Assembly (NCBI GenBank): GCA_937931785.1
Contig: CALHAX010000002.1
Location: forward strand, 53,797 to 117,796
From: an uncultured Hyphomicrobiaceae bacterium
GTDB taxonomy: Bacteria; Pseudomonadota; Alphaproteobacteria; Rhizobiales; CALHAX01
Direction of reading: 5' to 3'
Length of the DNA: 64,000 nt
Of this stretch, positions 25,440 to 32,676 are shown one piece after another (the first letter of the stretch is position 1; every line of letters starts with the position of its first letter). The position numbers were made by a program, and so were the translations under genes. A model generated the notes under the pieces. It made no database searches. It had not been told where the DNA came from and was given only the letters and a program-made list of their open reading frames with translations.

Positions 25440-26168
25440 ATGGCGAATCAATCTTCAGCAGTTGAGCAACTGGTCTCTCTTGCGCATACGCGTACAGGTG
25501 ATGATGCGGCGCGTGTCCGGCCAGATGGCAGCGGCTATGCCCTGCCCAACGCATTGCCACCACGCAGGCGTCTTGTCATGCAGCCGGGGCTCGATGATGC
25601 CCTCAAGCGGCTTGTCAGCAAGACGCGTTTCACGAAACGGGCACGGTTCAATGCGCAGATGCGATACAGTGCTAAAAACAGCGCCAGCATACTTGCGCTA
25701 ACGGTGGTGTCTGTTCTTGCGCTCGCCATATCGATGTATTCGAGTCAGGCCGAAGAACCAATCCGTTTATTCAATGGAGCCATTCCGCTCGACCTCATTG
25801 GAAACTTCCTATCGCTACTTGCCTTGTCATTCGGGTTTGTTGTTGCTCTTGGAAACTATCAAGACAAAGCTCTGCGGCTCCAGCAATGCGCTCTGGACCT
25901 CACCCGGCTTCTCGACAGAATTGAAAACGCACGCCAACTGCAAATCGCTGTTGCAGATGACCTATCTACCTGGACAACTGCGTACCATGACATCATGGAG
26001 CAATGTCCGTACAATCATGCAGATGTTGACAGCGAACGCGCCAGTTTCAATGATGAAACGCCAACCATGCAACGCGTGTGGAATCAGATCTGGTATCTCT
26101 GGGGTGTGTGGGGTATTCACGCCCTCCCTTTTCTTATTTTTCTCTGTTTCACCATTGCAGCCATTTAG
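25440..26168 (+). CDS. SLATT-type 2TM membrane protein (SLATT_5-like)
   Basis: The 242-residue protein has a soluble N-terminus of about 75 residues, then SLATT features: the basic RFTKRARFNAQMRYSAKN run into membrane helix 1 (about 83-100) and membrane helix 2 (about 115-138, NFLSLLALSFGFVVALG). The helical stretch LRLQQCALDLTRLLDRIE follows, and after it AYHDIMEQCPYNHADVDSE, which fits the NH-x-D motif of SLATT_5. A further hydrophobic helix ends the protein (220-242). SLATT proteins are predicted pore-forming effectors in nucleotide-signalling or reverse-transcriptase-linked conflict systems. No such partner is visible here. Its stop overlaps the TTG start of the DUF1194 gene. Confidence 0.65.
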   Translation: MANQSSAVEQLVSLAHTRTGDDAARVRPDGSGYALPNALPPRRRLVMQPGLDDALKRLVSKTRFTKRARFNAQMRYSAKNSASILALTVVSVLALAISMYSSQAEEPIRLFNGAIPLDLIGNFLSLLALSFGFVVALGNYQDKALRLQQCALDLTRLLDRIENARQLQIAVADDLSTWTTAYHDIMEQCPYNHADVDSERASFNDETPTMQRVWNQIWYLWGVWGIHALPFLIFLCFTIAAI

Positions 26169-26886
26169 ATTTTTCCAATTCTGTCTGTTCTTTGCCACTC
26201 TCTGCGTTCTGCCCCAACCAACGTACGCCTTTGACGTCGATCTTGAGATTGTGCTCGCAGTCGACGCGTCCGGCAGTGTCGACGATGACGAGTTCCATTT
26301 ACAGTTGCGCGGCATTGCCGAAGCGTTACGCGATCCCCGCATTCAGGATGCCATCCGCTCCGGACCACGCCAGAAGGTCGCCATGTCGATGTTGGTGTGG
26401 TCGGACGCGGCGTTTCCAAAGTTCGCGATGCAGTGGCACGTTCTCAGTTCCCCGCAATCGGCAATCGCCTTTGCGGCCAAGGTCGAAACCTTCCACCAGA
26501 AGGCCGGACGGTCGCGCGGGCTGGGCGGCGGCGGCACCGCGATCGGATCAGCCATCGATTTTGCGATGGGCATGATGGCGTCCAACGGGATCACGGCGCG
26601 CCGTCAGGTCGTGGACGTCTCCGGCGACGGAATCGAAACGGAGCCGTGGCACGGAGATGCCGTGATGTTGCCCGAGGCGCGCCAGTCCGCGGCGCAACGC
26701 GGCGTATTGGTGAACGGCCTCGCCATCCTGAACGATTTCCCGACGCTGGATAAGTACTACCAGAAGAACGTTATTGTCGGCCCCGGCAGTTTCGTGATGG
26801 AAGCCAAGGATTACACAGACTTCAAACGCGCAATCCGGGAAAAAATGTGGCTCGAGATCGTCACACGCGTGAGTTCCGTACGGTGA
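26155..26886 (+). CDS. Exported DUF1194 (von Willebrand factor A-like) protein
   Basis: The 243-residue product starts with a strong Sec signal peptide (MQPFRFFQFCLFFATLCVLP, cleavage after TYA at 25). The vWA-like domain follows with a MIDAS-type DASGS at residues 37-41 (VLAVDASGSVDDDEF). A Gly-rich loop GGGGTAIGSAIDFAM and VDVSGDG are further signatures of the DUF1194 family. Function unknown; it probably binds a metal and a partner protein in the periplasm. The start is a TTG at 26155, overlapping the SLATT gene by 14 nt with no ribosome-binding site, which suggests translational coupling. It is convergent with the HTH regulator downstream. Confidence 0.82.
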   Translation: MQPFRFFQFCLFFATLCVLPQPTYAFDVDLEIVLAVDASGSVDDDEFHLQLRGIAEALRDPRIQDAIRSGPRQKVAMSMLVWSDAAFPKFAMQWHVLSSPQSAIAFAAKVETFHQKAGRSRGLGGGGTAIGSAIDFAMGMMASNGITARRQVVDVSGDGIETEPWHGDAVMLPEARQSAAQRGVLVNGLAILNDFPTLDKYYQKNVIVGPGSFVMEAKDYTDFKRAIREKMWLEIVTRVSSVR

Positions 26887-26896
26887 CGATTGGCAC

Positions 26897-27505
26897 TCAA
26901 ATCTGATGCGTTGCAAACTGCTCTTCGTGGAAGATCGGCTTGTAGCCACACATGGCGTCATCCGGAGCGGGGACAGAAATGGCGTCGCTATAGAGGTCGC
27001 CGTCCTGGTAAAAATAGCTGATGGTTGTGTTGAATTTTCCGAAATCCGTGCAGTCGCCCGTCTTGAGAACACTGGACGTCGTCGTCAGCATACCGGACAG
27101 TTCCTGCTTGCGCAGAGCGCACTGAACCTCACGGTCTTCGAGGATTTCCGCAAGCACACCGGTGGCGATCTTCTTCATGCTATGACCAACCCATTGCGTG
27201 ATCGACGGGCGCTTTGCGACGGCGGCACCTGACACCTCGATGAGGCGCAGGTCCGACGTATGCGACAGGGCGCGCGGCGCCGGGCAATACCGTACGGAGA
27301 TCGCAAGGTTCCGCAGCAACAGCCCCGCAGGTTTCCAGCCCAACTGACGCAGTTGCACCTGTTTCTCCACACTGGGCTGGTCTTCGCCACGTTCCCATCT
27401 GGACACGGTCCGCTGGGATACGCCCATAACGACTGCAAATTCCTTTTGCGTCATGCCGTAACGCAAACGGTATTGTCGAATACAATCGCTCCAGTTCTCA
27501 GGCAT
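26897..27505 (-). CDS. HTH (XRE-like) transcription regulator with an unrecognised C-terminal domain
   Basis: The 202-residue protein carries a Cro/C1-type helix-turn-helix at about 17-42 (YGMTQKEFAVVMGVSQRTVSRWERG). The remaining about 150 residues contain three Cys residues and segments such as SDLRLIEVSGAAVA and TTISYFYQDGDLY, and match no domain I know. It may be a ligand-binding domain. ATG 27505 has AGGAG 8 nt ahead; an earlier GTG or ATG start lacks such a site. Its promoter region holds a direct repeat of TAGACGT at 27557-27575, a possible operator. Confidence 0.82.
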   Translation of the reverse strand: MPENWSDCIRQYRLRYGMTQKEFAVVMGVSQRTVSRWERGEDQPSVEKQVQLRQLGWKPAGLLLRNLAISVRYCPAPRALSHTSDLRLIEVSGAAVAKRPSITQWVGHSMKKIATGVLAEILEDREVQCALRKQELSGMLTTTSSVLKTGDCTDFGKFNTTISYFYQDGDLYSDAISVPAPDDAMCGYKPIFHEEQFATHQI

Positions 27506-27556
27506 GTTGGGGCTCCTGATGTCTGCAGACCGCGACACGTGTCGAAGGCCATTTGA

Positions 27557-27576
27557 TAGACGTCTTTAGACGTTGG
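27557..27576. promoter_or_regulatory. Direct repeat, possible operator between the HTH gene and the RNA gene
   Basis: TAGACGT occurs twice, at 27557-27563 and 27567-27573, as TAGACGTCTTTAGACGTT. The first copy also lies in the palindrome AGACGTCT. It lies upstream of the HTH regulator (minus strand) and at the predicted promoter of the structured RNA (plus strand), so it could be the regulator's operator. Inference only. Confidence 0.4.
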
Positions 27577-27595
27577 CGAGAAGAAAGACTTTAAT
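27566..27595 (+). promoter_or_regulatory. Candidate promoter of the structured RNA
   Basis: TTAGAC at 27566-27571 and TTTAAT at 27590-27595, with an 18-nt spacer, form a weak sigma-70-like promoter. Its start would be about 27601-27604, a few bases before hairpin 1 of the RNA. The -35 overlaps the TAGACGT direct repeat. Confidence 0.35.
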
Positions 27596-27600
27596 TATGC

Positions 27601-27809
27601 CTTGGGTATGGCTTCATTGAAGCCGGACTTGGGTCTTGATCGCTTTGGGGGCGATCAAGAGACCCATTGGTTGGCATGGCAGTGGGGATTGGGGCCCCGC
27701 TGCCCGCCAACCGGATCGCCAAGATCGGGCTGCGCATCTGATCAACTTAGGGAGCGGTGATCCAAAGCGGGAAGGACCACGGAGGCAAACGCTTCGGTGG
27801 TCCTTTTTT
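27601..27809 (+). ncRNA. Structured non-coding RNA candidate with four hairpins and a terminator
   Basis: No reading frame explains this 209-nt segment, but it folds strongly on the + strand. Hairpin 1: GGCTTC-ATT-GAAGCC (27610-27624). Hairpin 2: GGGTC plus TTGATCGC with GCGATCAA plus GACCC (27631-27665), 13 bp with a 2-nt bulge. Hairpin 3: GGTTGGC, GGCAG and GGGG pair with CCCC, CTGCC and GCCAACC (27669-27712). Hairpin 4: GGATCGCC with GGTGATCC (27713-27763). A rho-independent terminator ends it. No + strand gene follows: the next gene, benE, is convergent. The RNA is therefore likely a free-standing small RNA and not a riboswitch leader. I do not recognise it as tmRNA, SRP RNA, RNase P RNA or any riboswitch. 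Confidence 0.65.
27772..27809 (+). terminator. Strong rho-independent terminator of the structured RNA
   Basis: AAGGACCAC (27772-27780) pairs with GTGGTCCTT (27797-27805), followed by T-run to 27809. The inner GAGGC and GCTTC give a further 5-bp stem around an AAAC loop. The T-run is on the + strand only, so it ends a rightward transcript. It lies right behind the stop of benE on the other strand. Confidence 0.88.
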
Positions 27810-28983
27810 ATGTGTTTTGCCGTTCGTCCAGCTTACCTTTGACTGGTGTAAGCACTTGATTCACCGCATGAATCGAGAGGCCGGCCACCAAACCCCAGAA
27901 GGCTGCGCCGATCCCGAACGCCGAGAGGCCGGAGGCGGTGACGGCGAATGCTGAAACAGCGGCAAAACGGTCCCGTTCGTCAGCCATTGCAGCACTGAGC
28001 GCGCCAACCAGCGGGCCTGACAACGCAATACTGGCGACCGTCACGATGAAGGCCTGTGGAAAGCTTGCGAACAGTGCGACAACTGATGCAGCGCACGCGG
28101 CCAGTGCTGCGTAACCAGCAGCATAGAACGGACCACAGAGCCAGCGCTTCCCGGCATCCGGATGCGCATCCGGCCCCGTACAAATGGACGCCGTGATCGC
28201 TGCCAAATTCGATGTGTGCGCTCCAAAAGGTGCAGATATGAGTGAGGCTAGGCCTGTCACTGTGAGGATCGAGCGGGCTGGAACCGGGTAGCCAGCACCA
28301 CGCAGGACCGCAAATCCCGGAAGGTTCTGCGACGCCATCGTGACAAGATAGAGCGGTATACCGAGGCCGACGAGCACTGTGATGTCCCAGGACGGGATGA
28401 TCAGGGTGAACGTTGTCCACTCGAGCGGCGCAAGTGGCTTGGTCAGGTCGAGTGCAACAGACAGGACAATGCCAAACAGCAGCACGACGATCACTGCCCA
28501 AGCCGGCGAGAACAGCCTCAGGACGACGAACGTAGCGAGTAGTGGCAGCACCAGCCATGGCGTCTCCGGGATGTGCCGGAACACGGCAATCACGAATCCG
28601 AACAGGACACCCGCCAGCATCGCCGAGGCTATGGCGCTGGGAATTTTTTCGATCAAGGCACCGAGCGGGCGGAAAGTTGCTGTCAGAAGGACGAGCGCTG
28701 CCGCAAGCAGGAATGCGCCAACGGCAACGTCCATCGTGATCCCGCTTGTGGTTGCGATCAATGCCGCACCGGGGGTCGACCACGCCGTTACGATCGGCAG
28801 GCGATGCCGAACACTGAGGAAACCGGTCGTGCAGGCCATCGCCACGCACAGCACCGCAAGCCAGGATGATGTGTGCGCGGGTGTTGCGTCCACAGCTTGC
28901 GCGGCAGACAGGATGACCGCGACCGAACCACCAAAGCCCACGAGCACGGCCACAAGCGCGGAAATGACGATTGACGATCTCAT
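27808..28983 (-). CDS. BenE-family benzoate/H+ symporter-like protein
   Basis: The 391-residue protein is an integral membrane protein with about 11-12 hydrophobic segments. The conserved AWSTPGAALIATTSG and PFGAHTSNLAAITASICTGPDAH segments are BenE hallmarks, and GIPLYLVTMASQNLPGFAVLR is further typical. It probably takes up benzoate or a related aromatic acid across the inner membrane. The Rieske operon lies about 14 kb away, so linkage to that pathway is speculation. Start ATG 28983 overlaps the acyltransferase stop (ATGA), which indicates co-translation. Confidence 0.92.
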   Translation of the reverse strand: MRSSIVISALVAVLVGFGGSVAVILSAAQAVDATPAHTSSWLAVLCVAMACTTGFLSVRHRLPIVTAWSTPGAALIATTSGITMDVAVGAFLLAAALVLLTATFRPLGALIEKIPSAIASAMLAGVLFGFVIAVFRHIPETPWLVLPLLATFVVLRLFSPAWAVIVVLLFGIVLSVALDLTKPLAPLEWTTFTLIIPSWDITVLVGLGIPLYLVTMASQNLPGFAVLRGAGYPVPARSILTVTGLASLISAPFGAHTSNLAAITASICTGPDAHPDAGKRWLCGPFYAAGYAALAACAASVVALFASFPQAFIVTVASIALSGPLVGALSAAMADERDRFAAVSAFAVTASGLSAFGIGAAFWGLVAGLSIHAVNQVLTPVKGKLDERQNT

Positions 28984-30404
28984 GGCGTCTCAGGCTCAAC
29001 CAACTGTATGATTGCGTTTGCGTAGTACTGCAGCAAAACCCGCTCGTCACGGTTTGCACGATAGCCCCAGTCATCTTGCTCAATAATCTTGCGCAGCGTC
29101 AGCATGCGCAGCCCGACGTCGATCGCGTATGCACGGTCCTTGCGCGGGATATGGACATAGGCGCCACGCTCTTCGAGATCTGCCATGAGGCGGAAGACGT
29201 GACCCTTCAACTCGAACTCTGTCAGGCTGGTATTGTCGGCTCTCAGAATGACCGTTGCAACAAGGGACACAGGTAACGCAGGCACAACCTTGCCGATGTC
29301 TGTCATAAGTTGATCGGCCAGACGTTGCACTTCGGCGTGTCGAATGTCTTTTGTCATCGTGCGCAGGTCGACGCCGCGTTCGGCGAGAACGCCACGCAAC
29401 GAGATCGGTTGTCCGAAACTGACGCACGTATAGCCGTTGCGATACCAGCGACCGCGCAGCCAGCGCCACACATTGCTGGCAAGGAACCGTACGGCAATCA
29501 AAGGAGAAAAATGAAACCTTGGCTTGCCCTCACCCTTCCTGGATTGCGCGCCAGTCAGAATACGGTCCTCCAGGACGCGATCATAGTTCACACCAACGGG
29601 CACGAACACAACGTCGCGTTCGCCTTGCGGATCGAAATCGGACACCATGTAATTCAGCAGCCCGAGCTTGGGTGCCTGCAACCGCCCGTCGCGACTCAAC
29701 CCCCCTTCCGGAAACATGGCCTGCGTAACACCGGCGGCCGTTGCCATGTGAACGTAGCGTGCCAGCACCTTGCGATAGAGGGCGTTGCGCGAATTGCGGC
29801 GAATAAAGTATGCGCCCATGGCTCGGATGATATTGCGCAACCCCCAGATCTGCGCCCACTCTCCGACCGCGTAGCTCAGAGCAGAAGACGTTGCGGCCAA
29901 GTAGGTAACAAGCAGGTAGTCCATGTTCGAGCGATGATTGATGACGAACACCACAGAGGATTGTGACGGGATGGCGCGTAACGCGGCATCATCCATCGCC
30001 CCAAGCCGTACACGGTACAGCGCCTTTGAAATCCGCCGCGCGATCCGCGTTCCGAAACGGAAATACGCGTAGGCGCTGAACGACGGCACGATTTCCTTCG
30101 CGTATTTTTTCGCCTCGTCCATGACCACGGCGCGTGGCTTGTTCTCCGCCTCGGCATAGGCATCAATGGCGCGTATCACCTGGGGATCGTGCAACAGGCG
30201 GTCAATGAGAACCTGGCGCCGGGTGAGTTTGAACGGCTGAATGTGAAGTTGGAGTTTTTCGTTCAATCGGTCGATCGCGCGATTGGCACGGCGCTGGAGC
30301 GCCCAGCGTACACTCGGGATCAGCAATCGGTCGAGCACAGCCCATGCAGCAAGCAGCCCGACGACAATGACCAGCCAGATCGGAACTGCCAGTGTTTCCT
30401 GCAC
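28980..30404 (-). CDS. PlsB-type glycerol-3-phosphate acyltransferase
   Basis: Acylates glycerol 3-phosphate at sn-1, the first step of phospholipid synthesis. The 474-residue protein has an N-terminal membrane helix (VIVVGLLAAWAVLDRLLI), then the acyltransferase motifs NHRSNMD (HX4D) and FPEGGLSRDG. The length fits the shorter alphaproteobacterial PlsB-like group, not the about 800-residue E. coli PlsB. Substrate could also be lysophosphatidate. Start: GTG 30404 with GGGGGG upstream is preferred to GTG 30428. It lies directly upstream of benE with overlapping stop and start. Confidence 0.8.
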   Translation of the reverse strand: MQETLAVPIWLVIVVGLLAAWAVLDRLLIPSVRWALQRRANRAIDRLNEKLQLHIQPFKLTRRQVLIDRLLHDPQVIRAIDAYAEAENKPRAVVMDEAKKYAKEIVPSFSAYAYFRFGTRIARRISKALYRVRLGAMDDAALRAIPSQSSVVFVINHRSNMDYLLVTYLAATSSALSYAVGEWAQIWGLRNIIRAMGAYFIRRNSRNALYRKVLARYVHMATAAGVTQAMFPEGGLSRDGRLQAPKLGLLNYMVSDFDPQGERDVVFVPVGVNYDRVLEDRILTGAQSRKGEGKPRFHFSPLIAVRFLASNVWRWLRGRWYRNGYTCVSFGQPISLRGVLAERGVDLRTMTKDIRHAEVQRLADQLMTDIGKVVPALPVSLVATVILRADNTSLTEFELKGHVFRLMADLEERGAYVHIPRKDRAYAIDVGLRMLTLRKIIEQDDWGYRANRDERVLLQYYANAIIQLVEPETP

Positions 30405-30512
30405 GCTCGCTGCCCCCCATACGCCCACGTGCGCCCCTCAGAATAAGCGTAGCACTACGCGGCGCCTGGCTCCAGTCGTCGCGTGTGTGTTTGCCTGGGC
30501 CTGTACACGAAC

Positions 30513-30872
30513 CTATTGGCAACCCGACACAGTGGAACCAGACGTGGCCATCGGTTTGCCATTGATGAAAACAGTCGAACTGCCGCCGACGATGACACCG
30601 CCACACTTCGTCTTGTCTCCGGCGCGGGCAACGGGTTTGCCGTTGATGCGGACGTTGCTGGAACCTTCGGCCACCGTTGAGGCTGCGGTCGTCTGATCGC
30701 CCTCGCGCGCTGCGGCCTTGCCCTCGACGGAGACATTCGCCGCACCTGTCACAATGGAGGAAGGGGCTTTGGATGCCGGAAGCGGTGGCACAGCAGTCTG
30801 GGCGTGTGCACTGGCCGCCAGGACCATCGTTGCAGTAGCCACACTGAGAGCAGATCTTACTTTCACGAACAT
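30513..30872 (-). CDS. Exported PAAR-like repeat protein
   Basis: The 119-residue protein has a signal peptide (about 1-24, cleavage after AHA) and then three copies of a PAAR-type unit. The copies read GAANVSVEGKAAAREGD, GSSNVRINGKPVARAGD and GSSTVFINGKPMATSGS, with a Cys in KTKCGG. PAAR proteins normally cap the type VI secretion spike and lack signal peptides. No T6SS genes are nearby. Here the protein is more likely a small stand-alone periplasmic or secreted PAAR-fold protein. It precedes the acyltransferase on the same strand by 108 nt. Confidence 0.75.
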   Translation of the reverse strand: MFVKVRSALSVATATMVLAASAHAQTAVPPLPASKAPSSIVTGAANVSVEGKAAAREGDQTTAASTVAEGSSNVRINGKPVARAGDKTKCGGVIVGGSSTVFINGKPMATSGSTVSGCQ

Positions 30873-31036
30873 TGCAGCCTCCAGACTTCAAGCGATTTAT
30901 CCGTATTGGAACACTTAGCCGGATTCGTGGAGGTACGGCGTGCAGAGAATTCTGTCGCAACGCCGTTGCGTGTTGGGAATTTTTACAGTCCCATCTATCA
31001 TGGGGTGAGAGACGATGAACGCGGAGGGCGTGGGAC

Positions 31037-32020
31037 ATGACACTGACAGTCACACGCCTGACATCCTCTCCTATTGTCCACACCGAGATGAGCGAACGGA
31101 TCGGGCGCAACATCAACGGCCCTTCGCTCATTCGTGTGCCGGAGTGGATCGAAAATTCACTGGGCACCTACTATCTTTATTTCGCCCATCACAAGGGACG
31201 GCATATCCGCCTCGCATACAGCGACACGCTGGCAGGCCCCTGGACTATCCACGAACCCGGCGTACTGGACGTCACCCAGTCGTTGTTTGTAACAACGGAT
31301 CTGGACGCACCTGCTGCAAGCGCGAGCGATGTCGATCCGAGATGGACAAAAGGGCAGTTCCTCTATGCGCACATCGCATCGCCGGACGTTCATGTTGATC
31401 ATCACGCGAAAACCATCCGCATGTATTTTCACGGCTTGCTGGAGGATGGAGACCAGCAAACACGCGTGGCCTATTCGCCTGACGGTCTTTCGTTTCAACC
31501 GCGAAGCCCGTTGCTCGGACCAGCCTATTTTCGTGTCTTCCCGCACGGCGGTTTCATCTACGCAATTGCGTGGGGTGGCACGCTGCTGCGGGCCAGAGAC
31601 TGGGATGGGCCGTTCGAGTGCGGACCATCGCTTCTGGAAACGTCACCTGCCGTTGAAGGCGATCAGATCGTGCGCCATGTCGCGGTTTATTGCAGAGACG
31701 ACCAACTTGATCTGTTTTATTCCCGCATTGGCGATCGCCCGGAGGTGATCCTGCACATGTCCATTGAACTATCCGCAGATTGGCACGACTGGCGCGCTAC
31801 AAAACCGATGCCCGTTCTCAAAGCCGAGTTGGACTGGGAGGGCGCGACACTCCCCGTCCAGGCGTCGAAAATCGGGGCCGCCGATGGGCCAGAGCACGCC
31901 TTGCGCGATCCGTGCGTCTTTGTCGATGAAGGCAAGGCGTATCTGCTCTACAGTGGCGCCGGTGAGCAGGCGATTGGCCTGGCTGAGATGAAGTGGCCCG
32001 CGGCTGGCAGGGTGACGTGA
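31037..32020 (+). CDS. Beta-propeller protein related to glycoside hydrolase family 43/32
   Basis: The 327-residue protein has recurring blade motifs: GTYYLYFAHHKGRHIRLAYSD, RMYFHGLLEDG, FYSRIGDRP, and GKAYLLYSGAGEQAIGLAEM, as in five-bladed GH43/GH32/GH117-like folds. No signal peptide is visible, so it is probably cytoplasmic, unusual for such enzymes. I cannot confirm the catalytic acid triad, so it may be an enzyme or a non-catalytic sugar-binding protein. GGAGG precedes ATG 31037. Confidence 0.65.
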   Translation: MTLTVTRLTSSPIVHTEMSERIGRNINGPSLIRVPEWIENSLGTYYLYFAHHKGRHIRLAYSDTLAGPWTIHEPGVLDVTQSLFVTTDLDAPAASASDVDPRWTKGQFLYAHIASPDVHVDHHAKTIRMYFHGLLEDGDQQTRVAYSPDGLSFQPRSPLLGPAYFRVFPHGGFIYAIAWGGTLLRARDWDGPFECGPSLLETSPAVEGDQIVRHVAVYCRDDQLDLFYSRIGDRPEVILHMSIELSADWHDWRATKPMPVLKAELDWEGATLPVQASKIGAADGPEHALRDPCVFVDEGKAYLLYSGAGEQAIGLAEMKWPAAGRVT

Positions 32021-32238
32021 GATATCCCGGATTGTGTTACCTGGACGTTTGAGAATGACGTAAACCTGATGTGATCCGGGTCAGCAACCCTGTGACTAAC
32101 GTGAACCGTCGACTAGCCGGGACAAGTCTTGATCGTCTAGTCTCACAATCGGCGATCGACCGATCGCAAACCGCTTCACGACCACCGGATGCAAGACGCA
32201 GCAGGGTCCGTCGTCGAGGAGACATGAAGGACTGCGCC

Positions 32239-32676
32239 ATGCACAGAGTTGGCATCATACCATTTGAGATCAAGGACGATGCGATCGCGCTTCTGTTCGT
32301 CACATCACAAACACGTGGTCGGTGGATTTTGCCGAAGGGTCTTGCAAAGCCCGGTGAAACGCACATCGAAACGTGCCATCGCGAGTGCCTTGAAGAAGCA
32401 GGTGTGACCGGTGTGGTTCTCAAGGATTTCCCGATGACCGTCACGATTGGGAAGAAAACGGATCGTGGCATCCAGGATGTTCCCGTGACCTACTATCCGC
32501 TTCTGGTTCAGGAACAATTGGATGACTGGCTTGAGAAAGACCGACGGCAGCGTCACTGGGCGCTGATTGAAGACGCACCAAAAGTCGCGCACCGGGAAGA
32601 CTATCTGGCCGTTATTCAGCAGTTCAGTGCCTTGCGGCCCTTCATCACAGAAGCTGCAACCCCGCATAAATCATAG
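32239..32676 (+). CDS. Nudix hydrolase
   Basis: The 145-residue protein carries a complete Nudix box at residues 34-56, GX5EX7REUXEEXGU, as GLAKPGE...RECLEEAGV. It hydrolyses a nucleoside-diphosphate-X compound such as diadenosine tetra- or polyphosphate (the HRVGIIPFEI strand and RWILPKG resemble DIPP-like enzymes). Substrate not certain. ATG 32239 is preferred: AAGGA lies 7 nt upstream, whereas the site before ATG 32224 is too close. The 3' end overlaps the phosphate-transporter gene by 32 nt, tail to tail. Confidence 0.9.
   Translation: MHRVGIIPFEIKDDAIALLFVTSQTRGRWILPKGLAKPGETHIETCHRECLEEAGVTGVVLKDFPMTVTIGKKTDRGIQDVPVTYYPLLVQEQLDDWLEKDRRQRHWALIEDAPKVAHREDYLAVIQQFSALRPFITEAATPHKS

Noticed and set aside
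27772..27809. Terminator of benE
   Set aside because: The T-run lies on the + strand side; on the benE strand the hairpin is followed by TTCCCGC, so it ends the rightward RNA.
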